Shown: positions 11,895 through 24,515, counted from the first letter of the stretch. The stretch: DNA of 64,000 bases from Cylicocyclus nassatus (GCA_958299035.1 CATQJL010000001.1:33642780-33706779); one strand, 5' to 3'. A program made the numbers and translations. Notes: generated from the sequence alone by a model not told the origin.

Positions 11895-13208
11895 AATTAG
11901 CTTGATCGATCGAACTCAAGTACATGCTTGCATAGAAGACTCATGGAAAGAATATAGCCTAGAATTCAGTGCCTGCTGTGCTCCTATAGCTTTCAAATTT
12001 ATTTCAAATAAATATGGCCATTGGCACGCAGGTGGTATTCGCAAATTTTTATTTTGCGTTTTCGAAAGAATAGTCTCTGACAAACGCAACGACTACAAAT
12101 TGATAGCGCAAAGTCTCTTCTACATTGTGTACATCGAAGTGCTTTAGAAAATTCGCTGTATTTTTAGCTACGAAATAAGTTGTGAAGACCAAATTTCGAT
12201 TTTCTCGCTTTGCAGAGCACTTGTTTGATAAACCCAACTCCTACAAAAACATATGACAAGCATTTTCAGCCAGCCAAAATGTGTTCTGTAGAGGATGATC
12301 GCAGCAATATGTGGCACAAATTTGGAGTTGAAATCATCAGTAGTTTCTTGATTTACAGCACTGCAAATTAAGCTCCCAGACTTTTGCCCCACCCTGTACA
12401 TATACGTGAGAATTCCGCTAAATTCCGCTCTCTTCGAATCGACTTTCGAATTCCCATACCTCCCATACATAGCCGTATTAAAAGTAAGGCTTGCTTTACT
12501 TTCGTGCGCAATTACAGAGCAAGAGAAAATGTCATTGAAAAACTATTTTATAGAGTCTCACAGTCATGCTTGCTTACAGAGTAGCTCGGTCGGCGAGAGA
12601 AATTGGAATTTTCCGAGAGATAAAGCAGCCAAATTCTGAATTGATTACTGCATCACGATAATGATGACTGGTGGAAACAAACGCATACACGATCCGCCCT
12701 CAAGCCCGTTTAGTACCTTCTGGCACCCAAGAAAACCCGCGCCGGTGATTTTGGCGCACCCTGCACATGAGAATTCCGCTAAAGTTGTTAAGCTGAGACT
12801 GAACACTTGTTGCCTGAGTGTCATCACTAGCATATTTGATTTCATCACGTCATAGTCATCTGTTAGCATAAGCAGTTACTCAACAAGCAGGTGGCTGACA
12901 CAGTCCATTTGGCGCTGACTGCTGTCGACATGCGAGTCGCTCGCCATTGACAGGGCTGGCGCTCGCCACTTCGACGTAATGTTGTGCCAACGGACCTTCA
13001 ACTAAGTGTTAATTGATGCTCTGGCTCGTGTGGGTTTCTCTGATGACCCTGACTGTTTCTAATTTGATTGCGCCATCCGCTATGGCACAGGTGTCTGTAA
13101 TTACTATCAAAGTGTAGTTAAGCACATAGCAAACGGTGGTCGATAGAGCATCGTACTTATTTTTGGGCATACAGGACAAGATAGACGGTACTATGCACGA
13201 CGCATGCG

Positions 13209-13686
13209 TTAAAGGCAGCGTCCACTCAGAATTTGGCCCCCCATATTTTCGTCATTCTGGGGCCTTTCCGTGGCCCTGATTACAGTTCTGAATTTCAAAT
13301 TCGCCAAAATTCACAAAACACCCGATTCCTGGGGACCCTTTCTTGAGAGCGTGGACGAGTTTCGAATCGCTAGTCCCCGTCGGCAGGCCAGCGGGAAGGA
13401 GCTGCAACTGCATGGGTGCAGTTGCATTGCAGGGTGCGATGTGCAGCTCCTGCTCACTACCTTGTCAATACGTGTCGGGAGGCACGTATTGGCAAGTTAG
13501 TGAGCAGTCCCTGGTGGGCGGAGTTTGATATCAGACTCCGCCCAGCCAGGGACTTTGAGGCCCCTTATCTCCTTTCAGGGACAACGTTAAAAGACCGAAC
13601 CAACGCAGATGGCCCTTTTCTGGGGCCTGTATTCAGGATCGACACTGATCTGAGGGGGTTAGGTTTAGCCTGGACACTGCCTTTAA
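13209..13686. mobile_element. TTAA-type miniature element (478 bp) with paralogous empty site
   Basis: TIR AGGCAGCGTCCACTC / AGGCAGTGTCCAGGC between TTAA copies. The paralog at 22105-22125 reads ATGCGTTAAGCGGTGTTC with no insertion, directly showing a single TTAA before insertion. Confidence 0.93.
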
Positions 13687-14229
13687 GCGGTGTTCTTAGC
13701 ACCGACCGGAACACTTCGCCCCTCTTATCCGTCTAATCCACAGTCCTCAAAAAGGCGCGCGCAGTACCGACATATCGACTGGGAGGGGGGGGGGAGGAAT
13801 ATGATGCGGAATCTAGCTGCTCATTGAAAAAATTGTAACCTTTTTTGCTGATGATATGGTAGTTCTGTTTCGAAATTTTCTTTCATTTTAGAAGAATGAG
13901 AAATTACTGAAGGATTGGGATGCGTTGCGAGAATGCCTACGCATTAACACAGTTTTTTTTTCTCAGTAAAAACATATACCCGTGACCCATTGACGATAAA
14001 GCCTAGCGCTTTGCGTGGAGCCGCTACTGAGACGCGATTTTGCATAACACTTTTGGCGCGAGAAAGTTTTGCGATTTTGCGATTATTTACGAAATGTAAA
14101 AATGATTCGTAAACAACTACAGCCATCTTTCTGGAGACGAAGTCTACAGGTTTCAACGGTGCAAAAAATTGGAAAAAATGCTGAACTGTGGAGAAAAATA
14201 CTAGACCGCAAAGGATATGATTTTGCAAG

Positions 14230-14310
14230 ATGGTGTGAGCCACCGGTGGGCCACATGTCTCTGACGGCAAAAAGTGCGCGGACCACCGGTGGCCCACATC
14301 GTCGTTAACA
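14230..14310. repeat. Paired CCACCGGTGG motif
   Basis: GCCACCGGTGGGCCACAT, a CAAAAAGTGCG spacer, and ACCACCGGTGGCCCACATCG. The same arrangement occurs at 22628-22715 and 50060-50136, and a related pair at 1668-1730. Confidence 0.75.
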
Positions 14311-16047
14311 GGTTGATATGACTACATGGCACTCCACGCTCCTTTGCCTTTTTCTCACCGGCCTCCCCCACCCCTCCCTCCCCGTCTCTGCGGAGATGGC
14401 TGAAAGCTAACACTATAGAAACAATTTTTATTTCCAGTTAGAAATCGGAAAAAAGGAAAATTTTTCAAATACTCTATTTAATCTTTGAGTAGAGAGCCTG
14501 GGCTAATATTTGTTTCCAGTTTCGTTAGGTATTGTTTATCGGAAAGTGACTCAAGATAAATGGAAGTAAAAGCGGTTAGAGTATGTATCATTTTTGCGAT
14601 AACGAAGTGGTCATAAATATTTTACAACGACTTTTCAAAAGGCAAAAAACAAAATTTGAACAATGGAAGAAGTGTACATTAAAATGTTCTCTTTTTGATC
14701 GGGCAAAATTTCTTCCACTGTTTTCATTTCAACACTTGCACAGCTGGCCGATACGCAACGCAGATGTTCCCAACCTCTAAAATTGTGACCCCCCCCCCCA
14801 TCCTCTACATAGCGGCACTAGAAAAGAGCAATGCTAGTTATCCACAAAGGTCGCTGAGATGAGACGTTCTTTTAGTCTCAAGGATGAGTAAAGTGTGCGC
14901 GATCATGAGTCCATTAAACGGAGAATAGAAAGTGTACGATCTAAGCCAATTTTCCGAAAAAAACTCAAATTGACTGTATTCGAAGAAAAGGAGGACAGTC
15001 GAATAAAATTCTCACATAATCTACGAAGTTTTCCTAAATCAATAATGATTGGTCGAAAGTGTCAAAAATGACAAGATTGGCAAGATTCCCTTTACCAAAG
15101 TGCTAGAAAAGGATGGAAAAGGAAGAAGGCCACTAATTTGGCAGAGTGGTCTAGAATATCAAACGAGTTGCAGTAATGTTGCTTGGGAAGATACAAAACT
15201 TCTCATAAAAACAGATCAAAAATTACCGCAAAATCAAACTAGAGAAGCATTGTGAAATTTTTGATCTACCAGATAGGGAAAAAACAAATTTCTTTGGGTG
15301 GAAAACAAACAGACTATTACCAAAGATTATGAACGTATGTGGAAAATCTTCAAAACCTTGAAGATGTCGAATAATGGGATGAATTCCCTGAATATCGAAT
15401 ATGTTCCAAAAATCTCAAAGGTTTAGTAAATTAAAGTTTCGCAAATGTTCGCATCTTGCTTTTAGAAGAATTTCGGGGTTTCAGACATCTGAAGAATCCA
15501 AATTATCGAATACGCTCCATCAGACGATAATTCTCCCTTGGCAAAGTGAACACTCATAACAGAGTATTCATTTTTAAGTGGCTTCATGAAAAATGTTAGT
15601 TCAAAAAATTCTTAAAAGTGAAAAAAGTAAGAAAGTGAAAGAGGCAAGTCAATTTATGCTAATCACTAAAAGCACTAAACCGAGAAGATATACAAATGTG
15701 CGGTTTTTTTTCATAATCACTGTCTTTGTTAGGATACAAATTGGAAATCTTAGACTGACTCGGGAAAAAGGCCTCATCATTTGCGCTTATGAATCTTTCG
15801 CGTCTGCAAAATTTTCTAATCAAAAGGACAAACCCTTGCAAGGCAAATGTTGCTAAATGATGCTCAGATCAATTCTGTTGCACACATCTGCTACCGAAGT
15901 GTATAAAGCGGATACGGTAATGACATTTGAGTGGAGGTAATTGCGGCTACAAGGGCCACCAATAGAGATGGATTACCTAACAAAAGCATGCGGGCATACA
16001 TGGCGATAAGAGTTACCGATAAAATTTGCTTCAGGCGTAAAAATCAC

Positions 16048-16340
16048 TACAGGCCAGCGAATGCTGATAGGAACTTCCGCATTGTAAGGGAAATCGTCGT
16101 GTACGATAAAAGGCGTTTGAAAGAATGTAATGACAGTCCTTGAAGTGTTTCTTTTCCGGAAAGTGAACGGTAGAGCAAAAAGAGAGTTGAAGCTCACAAG
16201 GACAGGAGGAGTTCGCTGGAAATGGAGCTTCTTTTATTTCAATAAGAATTTTACAGAGTTCCCTTCAACAGCCTGTACCATCGTCGCGAACCACTGTCAC
16301 ATCAGTGGATTTTGAAGCGAGACGTTAAGTAGGCTGTCAC
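16048..16340 (-). pseudogene. Frameshifted MNNL (N-terminal) exons of the second DSL copy
   Basis: Two exon remnants, 16340-16261 and 16215-16048, align with the intact MNNL exons at 24149-24071 and 24024-23855. The first is 80 nt instead of 79, with an extra base in the FKIR region and a lost base at the CC doublet, and its donor GT has become GA. The second is 168 nt instead of 170: a 2-nt deletion after DCHYI shifts the frame. CPCELQLSFC is still legible. By position these are the 5' exons for the DSL/EGF exons at 6.5-4.2 kb, separated by a 9.6-kb transposon-filled interval. I infer that this copy can no longer make a normal N-terminus. Confidence 0.75.
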
Positions 16341-17495
16341 CTGTAAGGGCAGATGTTGTGAACTAGATTCGATCAAGGGTAACGTAAGGTTGTGCAATGC
16401 CCGTGCCTGTGTGTCGTCTTTCTACTCCGCAGAAATCATGAAAACCAATTCACGGTCCAGTAAGTGGTGAGTATACTGTAATTAGCGATAGCCTGTGTCC
16501 GCTGCAATGATCCCTGCACAGAGGTAGCTAGGAATTACGAAAAAAACCGCTTAGGTGTCAGTCTAGTCAATCTTTCTTTATTCATTGGTATGTTGCATTT
16601 TGTGGAGCTTGCTCCAACTCAGGTTCACAGTTTGGCTCGATCATCTATTTCTTCGTTCCTGTGGGGTTAAGTCTGAGAATTCCTTACCATTATAGAGAAG
16701 AAATCTTGCTTCGAGAAGGACTTTGAATACGCCGAAAATTTTTTGACGTACTAGAACCCTTTGGTCTTAAAAAATGATGTTTTGTTGAACTTGCGCCAAG
16801 TGAACATAGCTGTATGCTTGAAAATCTCAAAAAATTTCTTTATCGTCTAATCTGTCTTGCAAGCCGATGTGATTTTATTTTATTTTTCTAAAATCAGCGC
16901 TTTCAAAAATCCCACCACAAGTTTCAGATCTTTTGATTTTAAGGACTGCAGCTAATTTACGAAAGCGGCATTGCGTTGGAACCTACCGTAATGCTACAGT
17001 AACAGAGAGGGTTTCGCTCCACACCGTAAATCTAAGCTGAAGCGAGCTCTACAAAAAAATCCAATCAAACGTGGAGAGAACTTTTCCGGCACTCTATCAA
17101 ACATTAGAATTTGCAAGTCTATTTCAAAGTAGGAAGAAATCCTGATATAAACGATCAATGAGCGTTTTATGAACGAAACACAAGAGATTATTTTATGAAA
17201 ATTTGATTTCATACAACATCTTTTGTGCTTTCTGAGAAGTAAGTTGTCTAGACGAATGTCATTCAACAAAAAATTTACGCATAATTGCTATTATACAATT
17301 CAGAGCCCAAATATATAAATCGCAAAAAAAACCACAACATAAGAGTTTACTTGCCTCTAAATAATAAGCAGATATGCCACACGAAAAATATGGAACACGT
17401 ATTCTAGCAACAACATTTGTAAAACAGTAAATACCATTGAAATAGTGTATTCTATAGGTTATATACATCCCGTTTGCGTATAAGCTCCAAAACGA

Positions 17496-20400
17496 CTAGA
17501 CTGTAATTTCCTCTAAAAACTCCGTGCTGCTCTTTTGCCAAGATTTACGAGGAGATCGATTTTGACCAGTGTCGTAAGTGGGTGGCGGAGAAGAAGATCT
17601 TTCTGAAAAACCAATTTTGCTTCAAAATTACTTGCGAGTGAAAAAGCTCACCCCTGATGTGAAGCTCAGCCGCTACCCAGTGTGCAGTGTAGAAAGGGAT
17701 TGCTTGCCCCTGAAGATGGTGTGAAAGACTGAGATATAAAATGAGATTTTAATGACTTACGCCTTTCTGGATTAGCTCCAGCTTCTCGCAGATAAATCTA
17801 ATCAGCACACTAAGGACTGCTAGGCAGATTGCTAGGATTAGAATGGCCACGCTGATGAGCAGCACATCTATCCGAAACGAGGTCTTCACGTCACCTACAA
17901 AAAATTGTAATAAAATCTGTCAAATTTGACATACCTTCTTGCCTTGAAACTTTGAGTGTACTTTGCTCAAATTTTTTTTGCTTTGTCCGTTTTCTTCAGC
18001 ATGATATCTCGGAAGCCTTAGCTTACTTAGATATTTTATATTTTACAAACTTCAAAAGCACCGTCCACCCCAAGTTAGGGGTATTGAGCTTTTGGCAGCT
18101 TGTGATAATAGGATCCCCCATCAAGCCAATGCCCAAGTCGAGCTCGAGATGTCGCTTGGAAGCGAGAAACACTTCGGAATAGCGAAGAGGCGTGAGGGGC
18201 CCCAAGCCGGCACCGCCCTCTCCAGCAATGCCCGCCCATCTGTACGCGCCCATCCAGTCATCGTCCCAAAGCCGGCCTGCAAATTCTCCGCGCCGGGGAT
18301 TGTCGGGGTTTTCGCAGTTTCTCGACTTCATATTCGGAAGCGGGACATGAGAAGACCCCTAAACGATCTATGCAAGTCGAGAATCTGGCCTTTAAGCTTC
18401 AACAGTTATTGGAAATGAGCGTCTCATAATTTAACGACATTTAGTAATAGTGTATAGGGATTATGTTGAACAGCCCGAAGGGAGTAGAGCAAAACTTTTC
18501 GAAATTGAACTTTTTTGGGCAAAATTATGTTTTGACTCACTTTCTAGATACTCGCAGTGTGTCCCACTGCGATCAAGAGGGCATTCACATTGAGGTGCCT
18601 TGCCCATTACGCACACTCCCACTCCGCAGTCGAGCATCGTGCAGTCTACTTCTTTCTAGAATAATAGTTATCATCTTTAGTGTAATATTAACTCAGTCAA
18701 AATAACTGACCTTCTTTTCGCAATTTTTACCTTCGAAGGCTGCTGTACAATTGCATCTGTATAGGTCTTCACCATCCGAGAGGCATACGCCACCGTTCTG
18801 GCACAAGTCCTTATGGTTTGAGCAGTAATCCAAGTCACTAGAGTTAAATTTCACTTCTCAAATTTAAGAGCAGTGTCATAACTGGTACGTACATATCGCA
18901 TAATAGACCACCCCAATTTCTCAGGCATTCACACTGATGAGCTGTGCGACAGTATCCATTTTGGCATCCTGCCAGTGGCACGCATTCCGAGCAGGAGACG
19001 CCTTTCCAGCCAAAGTCACATCTGCAATTAGAAAAGTTGCAATAAAAGACCTGAGTCAGCTCCTTTCTTTAAGAGTATGGCACATTTTCGAGATTACAGC
19101 TGTTCAGAAACCAAAATCTTTTACTCAAAAAAGTGTCGGCCTGCAACAACCCTAGTTTTCAAAACCTAAAATTTCGCTGAAGTTTCGCTTGATAATGGGT
19201 TTCTTTCATGAGCTTACTATAGGTTACGGGAGGTAAGTAGTTCGAAGTTTCGGGTGGGAGTGTAAGGCATTTCAAAAAAGTGGAAATATAATACGATGCA
19301 TCCAGCATGGGGTGGAGGACTCCGCCGAAATGGGTGGTCTCACGCGGAGGTTGAAGGTACCGTAAATTGCTCTACCGTAAACCTCTCTTGAATGGTCGGA
19401 AAGCACAATCATTAAGTTGAGTGAGTCAGGATGGATGCCGCTCACCTGCATGTGTTTGGGCCAATGCATGTTCCATGGACACAGTCCTTCTCACATTTTG
19501 GTTCATTACAGAGTGAACCAGTCCATCCAGATTCGCAGATCTTTTTTCCTCCTGGTGAGCACTTGAATGAACCGCCATTCTGACTATAATTCTGTTATTG
19601 AATGTATTGTTACAAAAAGCCTATACCGTACTCTTTGAATGTCTCATTGCAAAAGATAGTGCATGCAGGACCATAGAAATTTGCTTCACACTCCACAGAA
19701 AACGAAAAACTGACTGTGACATTCTTTGCTTCCTGGAAAACATTTCTTGGAAAGATTTATGAACAGACAAGGACGACTCACAATGGTCATATCCGTAATA
19801 GGAGAGTGTGAACTAATGTTACGAAAGAAACGTGATACTTCCAATACCGAGTTCCCAAATCGGTCGTGTGCAGTTACTGTCAGTTGCCACTCAGTCTGGA
19901 AAGTGTGAGAAATCATCACAGCTTTTCAAATTGTAGTTTTGTATGGAGCGATTTGGACAAGCCTGCAAAACTTTTCTAGACATCTCTATTCTTGGAATAA
20001 TTGAGGAGTTATGATGGATTTTGAATTTATGCAGAATTAGACCGATTGCATCACATATGTATCAACCAGTGGCGGGGTATATGTCAAGATGAACGATAGC
20101 TGGTACCAGTGGCGCGCGGGGTCATGAACTGGCAATAACGTGTTCGCTCGAAGCTCCGCCCTACTGCGGCGGACGAGTTTCTCGGACGATACCGTCAAGT
20201 AAAAATAACTTTTGATAGTGAGATATAAGCTTGTTGCAAGCTGGGGCGTAGCTTAACTATTTACAGAATCTTGTTTTGATTTTTTGTTTCTTTTTTTGGC
20301 AATCAAGGAACAGCTGATGTGTTAGTTTTGAAATTCGAGAGATTTGCTGATTTACCTATGATTGACCGAGTGACTCCTGAATATCCAACTTTGAAGTGTG

Positions 20401-23400
20401 AAATCAATTTAGAATACCTCAGGCATGATTGTCTGAGTGACCTCACATCTTACGACTAGTTCACACGTAATTTCGATTGAGTTACGGGTCGATTTATATT
20501 GAGGATAGCAGTTTTTGGAAACAAAATAAAAGAATTTGGTTTAAAGCAGATTCGAAAATATTTAAGTGCAGTATGATTTTCCTGAAATCTGAGAAAATTT
20601 TTGTGATATGACCGCATATTTGCAAAACAATTTAGTTTGCTTGAAACAAAATTCGCCTATAATGCTTGTTTTGAATTCTCGTGGCAATGAAATTTGTTTT
20701 TAGCTATGATTAGAGTTTTAATACCTACTTTTCCTACAGAAGAGATAATGGTGTTGGCCATTCCAGCAATAATAACAGTATTGCTCGATAAGCTGACTTC
20801 TTTTTAAACTAAACTTCAGAGTGCACAACAAAGCATATCCAATATGGTAACAGATGTGAATAAAAAAAACACTTTTCCAAGCATTTTCAAAACATCCTCA
20901 TACCTGCAATGAAAAATTATTTTGGACAAGCCTACTAGGAACAAATAATTGAAATACATTAGAAAGAGCTTGCGAACCAATTTTTTAATGGAAAATGATC
21001 TGAAAACTGATTTTTAATTTAACTGAAATTTTGAAATCTGCTGTTATTCAAATTGCAACCAAGTGAAGAAGCATGAACGAAGTATTAGAGAGTTTTTCAA
21101 TAGTTGCAACCCATTCCTAGGCCAATTAAGAAGGGGGTGAAGCGATCAGCGCACCGTGTACGGTACCCAGCTGGCGGCTGGCACATGCTGTCGTTCATCT
21201 TGACCGCCACCCCCAGTGGCGTACCCAGGATTTCGGCTCGGGGGGGGGGGCGCGACAAAGAATTTTTTTATAGAAGGTGCGTGGCGTCAGCCACGCACTC
21301 CGAAAAATTTTTTGGGGTGCTTCTCAAAATTTTTGCGGGTCCCCGATTTTACAAGGCTAATTAGAATTTTTAAAAATTTTAAAAGTTATTTTAATTATTT
21401 AGAAAAATAAACAAGTCACTTGCACATTTTTATAACCCATATAAGTAACCTGGGGAGGGGGCGCCCCCCCCCCCCCGCCCCCTCCCCTCGGTACGCCACT
21501 AGTATTGATTTCATCATGTCATACTCATCTGTTAGCATAAGCAGTTAGGCAAGGGACATACCTCACGCGATTTCAGTCGCCACGCGATCTGGCATTTTGC
21601 CAGATGTCTTCAAATTTAATACTGGTAGACCCCAAATGTACAGCATGTATAACTTTCGTAGGTTGATAAAATGCCCCATCTTCCGTACATTCAGAAACCA
21701 CGCACGATGAGTTATGAACATTTGGAGTATTGCCAAATCGCGCCGCGACCGATATCGCGTGTGGTATGCCCGAGGCCTTACTCAACGAGCAGGTGGCTGA
21801 CACAGCCTATTTGGCACTAACTGCTGTCGACATGCGAGTCCCTCGCCGTTGACAGGGCTGGCCTCGTCACTTTGACGTAATGTTGTGACCAACGGACCTT
21901 CAACTAAGTGCTAATTGATGCTCTGGCTCGTGTGGGTTTCTCTTATGACCCTGACTATTTTTTCCGATTTGATTGCGCCATCCGCTATGGCACAGGTGTC
22001 TGTAATTACTGCCAAAGTGGAGTAAAACATAGCAAACGGTGGTCGATGGAGCATGGTGTTTATTTTGGGCATACAGGGCTAGAATAGACGGTACTATGCA
22101 CGACGTATGCGTTAAGCGGTGTTCTTAGCACCGACCGGAACTCTTAGACACCCTTATCCGTCTGATCCGCAGTCCTCAAAAGGGCGCGCGCAGCAATGAC
22201 AAATCGCCAGGGAGGACCGGAGCAAATGAGGAAGAATCTAGCAGCTTCTCAGAAAAAACTGTATCCTTTTACTATTGGATTGGTAGTTCTGCTTCGAAAA
22301 TTTCCTTCTTTTTAGAAAAATGAGAAACTACTGCAGAATTTTAGTTCATGCGTTGCGAATATGCTTATGTAAGATGCTCACAGTTTTTTCTTTTCGATAA
22401 AAACAGATACCCATTAATCCATTGACGATGACGCCTAATTTTGCGTGGGGCGGTGTGAGACGCGATTTTGCACAATACTTGTGGAGTGTAGAGGTTCTAT
22501 GGCTATTTACGAAATGCGAGTTGTGTTGTAAACAACTGTAGACATGTCCTTAAACGACGGAACCTCACGTCTTAGAATTGCAAAAATTGGAAAAAATGCC
22601 GGATCTACAAATAATATGACCTAGCAAAAGGTATGGGACACCGGTGGTCGACATGGTGGTCTATATCCTCTCTTGTAGCAAAAAGTGCGTGGGCCACCGG
22701 TGGTCCACATCGTCCAATGGATTTATGACTACTTGGCCCAAGCTTCTTTTCCTTTTTTCACCGGAGTTCCCCACATCTCTGCAAAGCTGCCTAGAAAGCT
22801 AACACTATAGAAACAATTTTTTACATCCAGTAGAAAACTGAAAAAAGCAACAATTTTCAAAAATTCTATATAATCTTTGAGTTTAGCCCGGACTAGTATC
22901 CGTTTCTACTCGTTACCGGTATTGTTTATTTAAAAGCGACTGAAGGAAAATGGAGCCAGAAGCGGTTAGAGCATTATTTTTGCGATATCGAAGTGGTTAT
23001 AACTACTTCTACAACTTTTTCCAGGGCAAAAACAAAATGTAAACAATGAAAGGAGTGTATACTGAAATGTTCTCATCTTGATCGGAAAATTCTTCCAACG
23101 TCCTCATTTCAACACTTGCACATCTGGCCTATACACAGCCAGATGTCCTCAAATTCCATCATGGTGAACTCCCCCCCCCCCCTCCCTTTCTCCCCCTCTC
23201 CAGTTCTTAGCGGCACTAGAAAAGAGCAATGCTAGTTAATCCACAAAGGTCGCTGAAATGAAATGTTTTTCAGTCTCAAGGATGAGTAAAGTGTGCGCGA
23301 TCATGAGTCCATTAAACGGAGAGTAGAAAGTGTACGATCCAAGCCAATTTTCCGAAAAAAAAGCCCAAATTGACTGTATTCAAAGAAAAGGAGGACAGTC

Positions 23401-24149
23401 GAATAAAATTCTCGCTTAATCTACACAGTTTTCCTAAATCGATAATGATTGGCTGAAGGTGACAAATGAAAAGATTGGCAAGCTTCCCATTAAACAAAGT
23501 GCTAGAAAGGGATATAAAAAGAAGAAGGCCAGTAATTTTGCAGGATGGTCTAGAATATCGAGCGAATTGCAGTGAGGCTGCTTGGAAGCTCGCGCTTCTG
23601 AATCTGCGTGTGCAAAAATTTTCTAATCACCAGGAGAAACCCATATGAGGTAAAAGTTTCTGAATGATGCTCAGATTAAGTTCTGGTGCACACATCTGCT
23701 ACGGAAGTTTACAAAGCGGATACGGTAATGACACTTGAGTCTATGTAATTGTGGCTATAAGGGCCACCAATAGAGATGGATTACATAACAAAGCATGCAG
23801 ACATTCATCTCGATAGGGGTTACCGATAAAGTTTACCTTAGGCCAAAAACTCACCACAGGCCATCGGATGCTGATGGGGACGTCGGCATTGTAGGGGAAA
23901 TCGTCGGGTGTGATGAAAGGCGTTTGAAAATGAATGTAGTGGCAATCCTTGTAGTGTTTCTTTTCCGGAAAATGAACTCCAGCACAAAAAGAGAGTTGAA
24001 GCTCGCAAGGACAAGTGGCGTTCGCTGAAAGGGATTTTCTTGTATTTTCTAGGAGATGTTTGAAAATTACCCTTGCAACAGCCTGCACCATCGTCGCGAA
24101 CAACTTTCACATCACGAATTTTAAAGCGAGACGTCGAATAGGCTGTCAC
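17496..24149 (-). CDS. DSL-family (Delta/LAG-2/APX-1-like) Notch ligand, 11 exons, signal-peptide exon not found
   Basis: Exons on the minus strand: 24149-24071, 24024-23855, 19895-19782, 19732-19632, 19583-19446, 19021-18893, 18837-18711, 18655-18541, 17894-17761, 17728-17677, 17602-17496 (stop). They sum to 1266 nt, all in frame (421 aa without the signal peptide), with GT-AG junctions. Exons 1-3 give an MNNL domain (CCK, CPCELQLSFC, IRWP then TEWQLTV). Exons 4-5 give the DSL domain (C-x-ANFYGPAC-x3-FC ... C-x4-GW-x4-C). Four EGF-like repeats follow (HGTC, GCQNGYC, CQNGGVC, CGVGVC). Exon 9 is a hydrophobic transmembrane helix (LLISVAILILAICLAVLSV). The tail carries PPPTY and ends EEITV. The family presents a membrane-bound ligand to Notch on neighbouring cells; four EGF repeats suggest an APX-1-like protein. 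The 4-kb second intron is filled with transposons. The acceptor of exon 5 (TATAG, 19584) was chosen because it keeps the frame and DSL cysteine spacing. The family call is firm; the first exon and expression are unknown. Confidence 0.88.
18052..18395. mobile_element. TTAA-type miniature element in a DSL intron
   Basis: TIR AAGCACCGTCCACC on the left (left TTAA mutated to TCAA), TTAA on the right. The corresponding intron at 4565-4580 reads ACTAACTTTAAGCTTC without insertion. It sits between the fourth EGF exon and the transmembrane exon of the complete DSL gene. Confidence 0.85.
20069..21210. mobile_element. TIR element with GAACGATAGC ends, copy 2
   Basis: Ends carry TCAAGATGAACGATAGC (left) and TCAAGATGAACGACAGC (right, complement). 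Aligns with 10409-11894. Duplicated together with block X or inserted before that duplication. Confidence 0.6.
21214..21501. mobile_element. hAT-like miniature element
   Basis: Ends CAGTGGCGTACC and GGTACGCCACTA. The interior has G/C homopolymer runs and shares CACTTGCACATTTTTATAAC with the inverted copy at 32246-32612. No clear 8-bp duplication here. Confidence 0.7.
21548..21777. mobile_element. PIF/Harbinger-like miniature element with TTA duplication
   Basis: TIR GGCAAGGGACATACCTCACG / GGCCTCGGGCATACCACACG, flanked by TTA on both sides. The paralog at 12880 reads GCAGTTACTCAAC, empty. A 3-bp TWA duplication points to PIF/Harbinger. Confidence 0.85.
22628..22715. repeat. Paired CCACCGGTGG motif (paralogous copy)
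   Basis: ACACCGGTGGTCGACATGG, then GCAAAAAGTGCGTGGGCCACCGGTGG in pieces, then CCACATCGTC. Duplicated with block X. Confidence 0.65.
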
Positions 24150-24515
24150 CTGTAAGAGCAGATGTTTTTGGATCAAAGTCGATCAAGGGTAATATAGGGT
24201 TGCGCAATGTCGTGTAGGCATGTGGTAGTCTGTCCGTTTCGGAGACATAACAACCACCAATTTCGAGGTCCATCTAAGCGGCGGGTATACTGTAATTAGC
24301 CGATAACCCGCGTTTGCTACAAAGAACTGTACATGGGTAGCGCATGATGTAGCTAAGATGAAAGGAAGACAAATTTGTTTCACTAGTAAATTAAGAATTT
24401 GAAAGATGATTTTCTTGCAGTAGCTTCACTAATGATTCGCAACTTTGCTGCAAGCTACCACATTCTTAGACAGTTAGAATCAGTATCCTTTCAAAGTAAG
24501 AACCGTGAGTCCTAT
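23213..24515. repeat. Tandem segmental duplication, block Y copy 3 (truncated)
   Basis: Starts with the same GGCACTAGAAAAGAGCAATGC landmark and runs through the intact MNNL exons. It keeps homology to 3.2-3.5 kb until about 24515, where similarity stops. The array therefore ends here, and the complete DSL gene is its 5'-most member. Confidence 0.75.

Larger units (their letters stand above)
9395..14814. repeat. Tandem duplication, block X copy 1
   Basis: Aligns in order with 20036-23212. Shared landmarks: AGACCGATTGCATCACAT, the TIR element with GAACGATAGC ends, the GCAGGTGGCTGACACAG stretch, GTTCTTAGCACCGACCGGAAC, and the CCACCGGTGG hairpin region. Copy 1 carries three extra insertions (9482-9916, 11166-11712, 13209-13686). 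No coding sequence of its own recognised. Confidence 0.7.
14815..20040. repeat. Tandem segmental duplication, block Y copy 2
   Basis: Aligns with 497-6600 over its whole length and with 23213-24515 over its first part. It carries the frameshifted MNNL exons and the intact 3' half of the complete DSL gene, plus a TTAA-type element (18052-18395) inside an intron that copy 1 lacks. Confidence 0.8.
20036..23212. repeat. Tandem duplication, block X copy 2
   Basis: Counterpart of 9395-14814. It provides empty sites for the TTAA element at 13209 and the TA element at 11166, and itself carries a hAT-like (21214-21501) and a PIF/Harbinger-like (21548-21777) insertion absent from copy 1. It forms most of the second intron of the complete DSL gene. 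Confidence 0.7.

Noticed and set aside
13270..13736. Frames of 76-106 codons
   Set aside because: Contained in the TTAA element, absent from the paralogous block.
21455..21490. C/G homopolymer runs as a possible functional G-quadruplex
   Set aside because: They belong to the hAT-like element interior and recur in its other copy.
24183..24383. MKQICLPFILATSCA-like start upstream of the DSL gene, a candidate signal peptide
   Set aside because: The start codon is GTG, not ATG, the hydrophobic core is weak, and it has no counterpart in the paralogous block at 3.2-3.5 kb.
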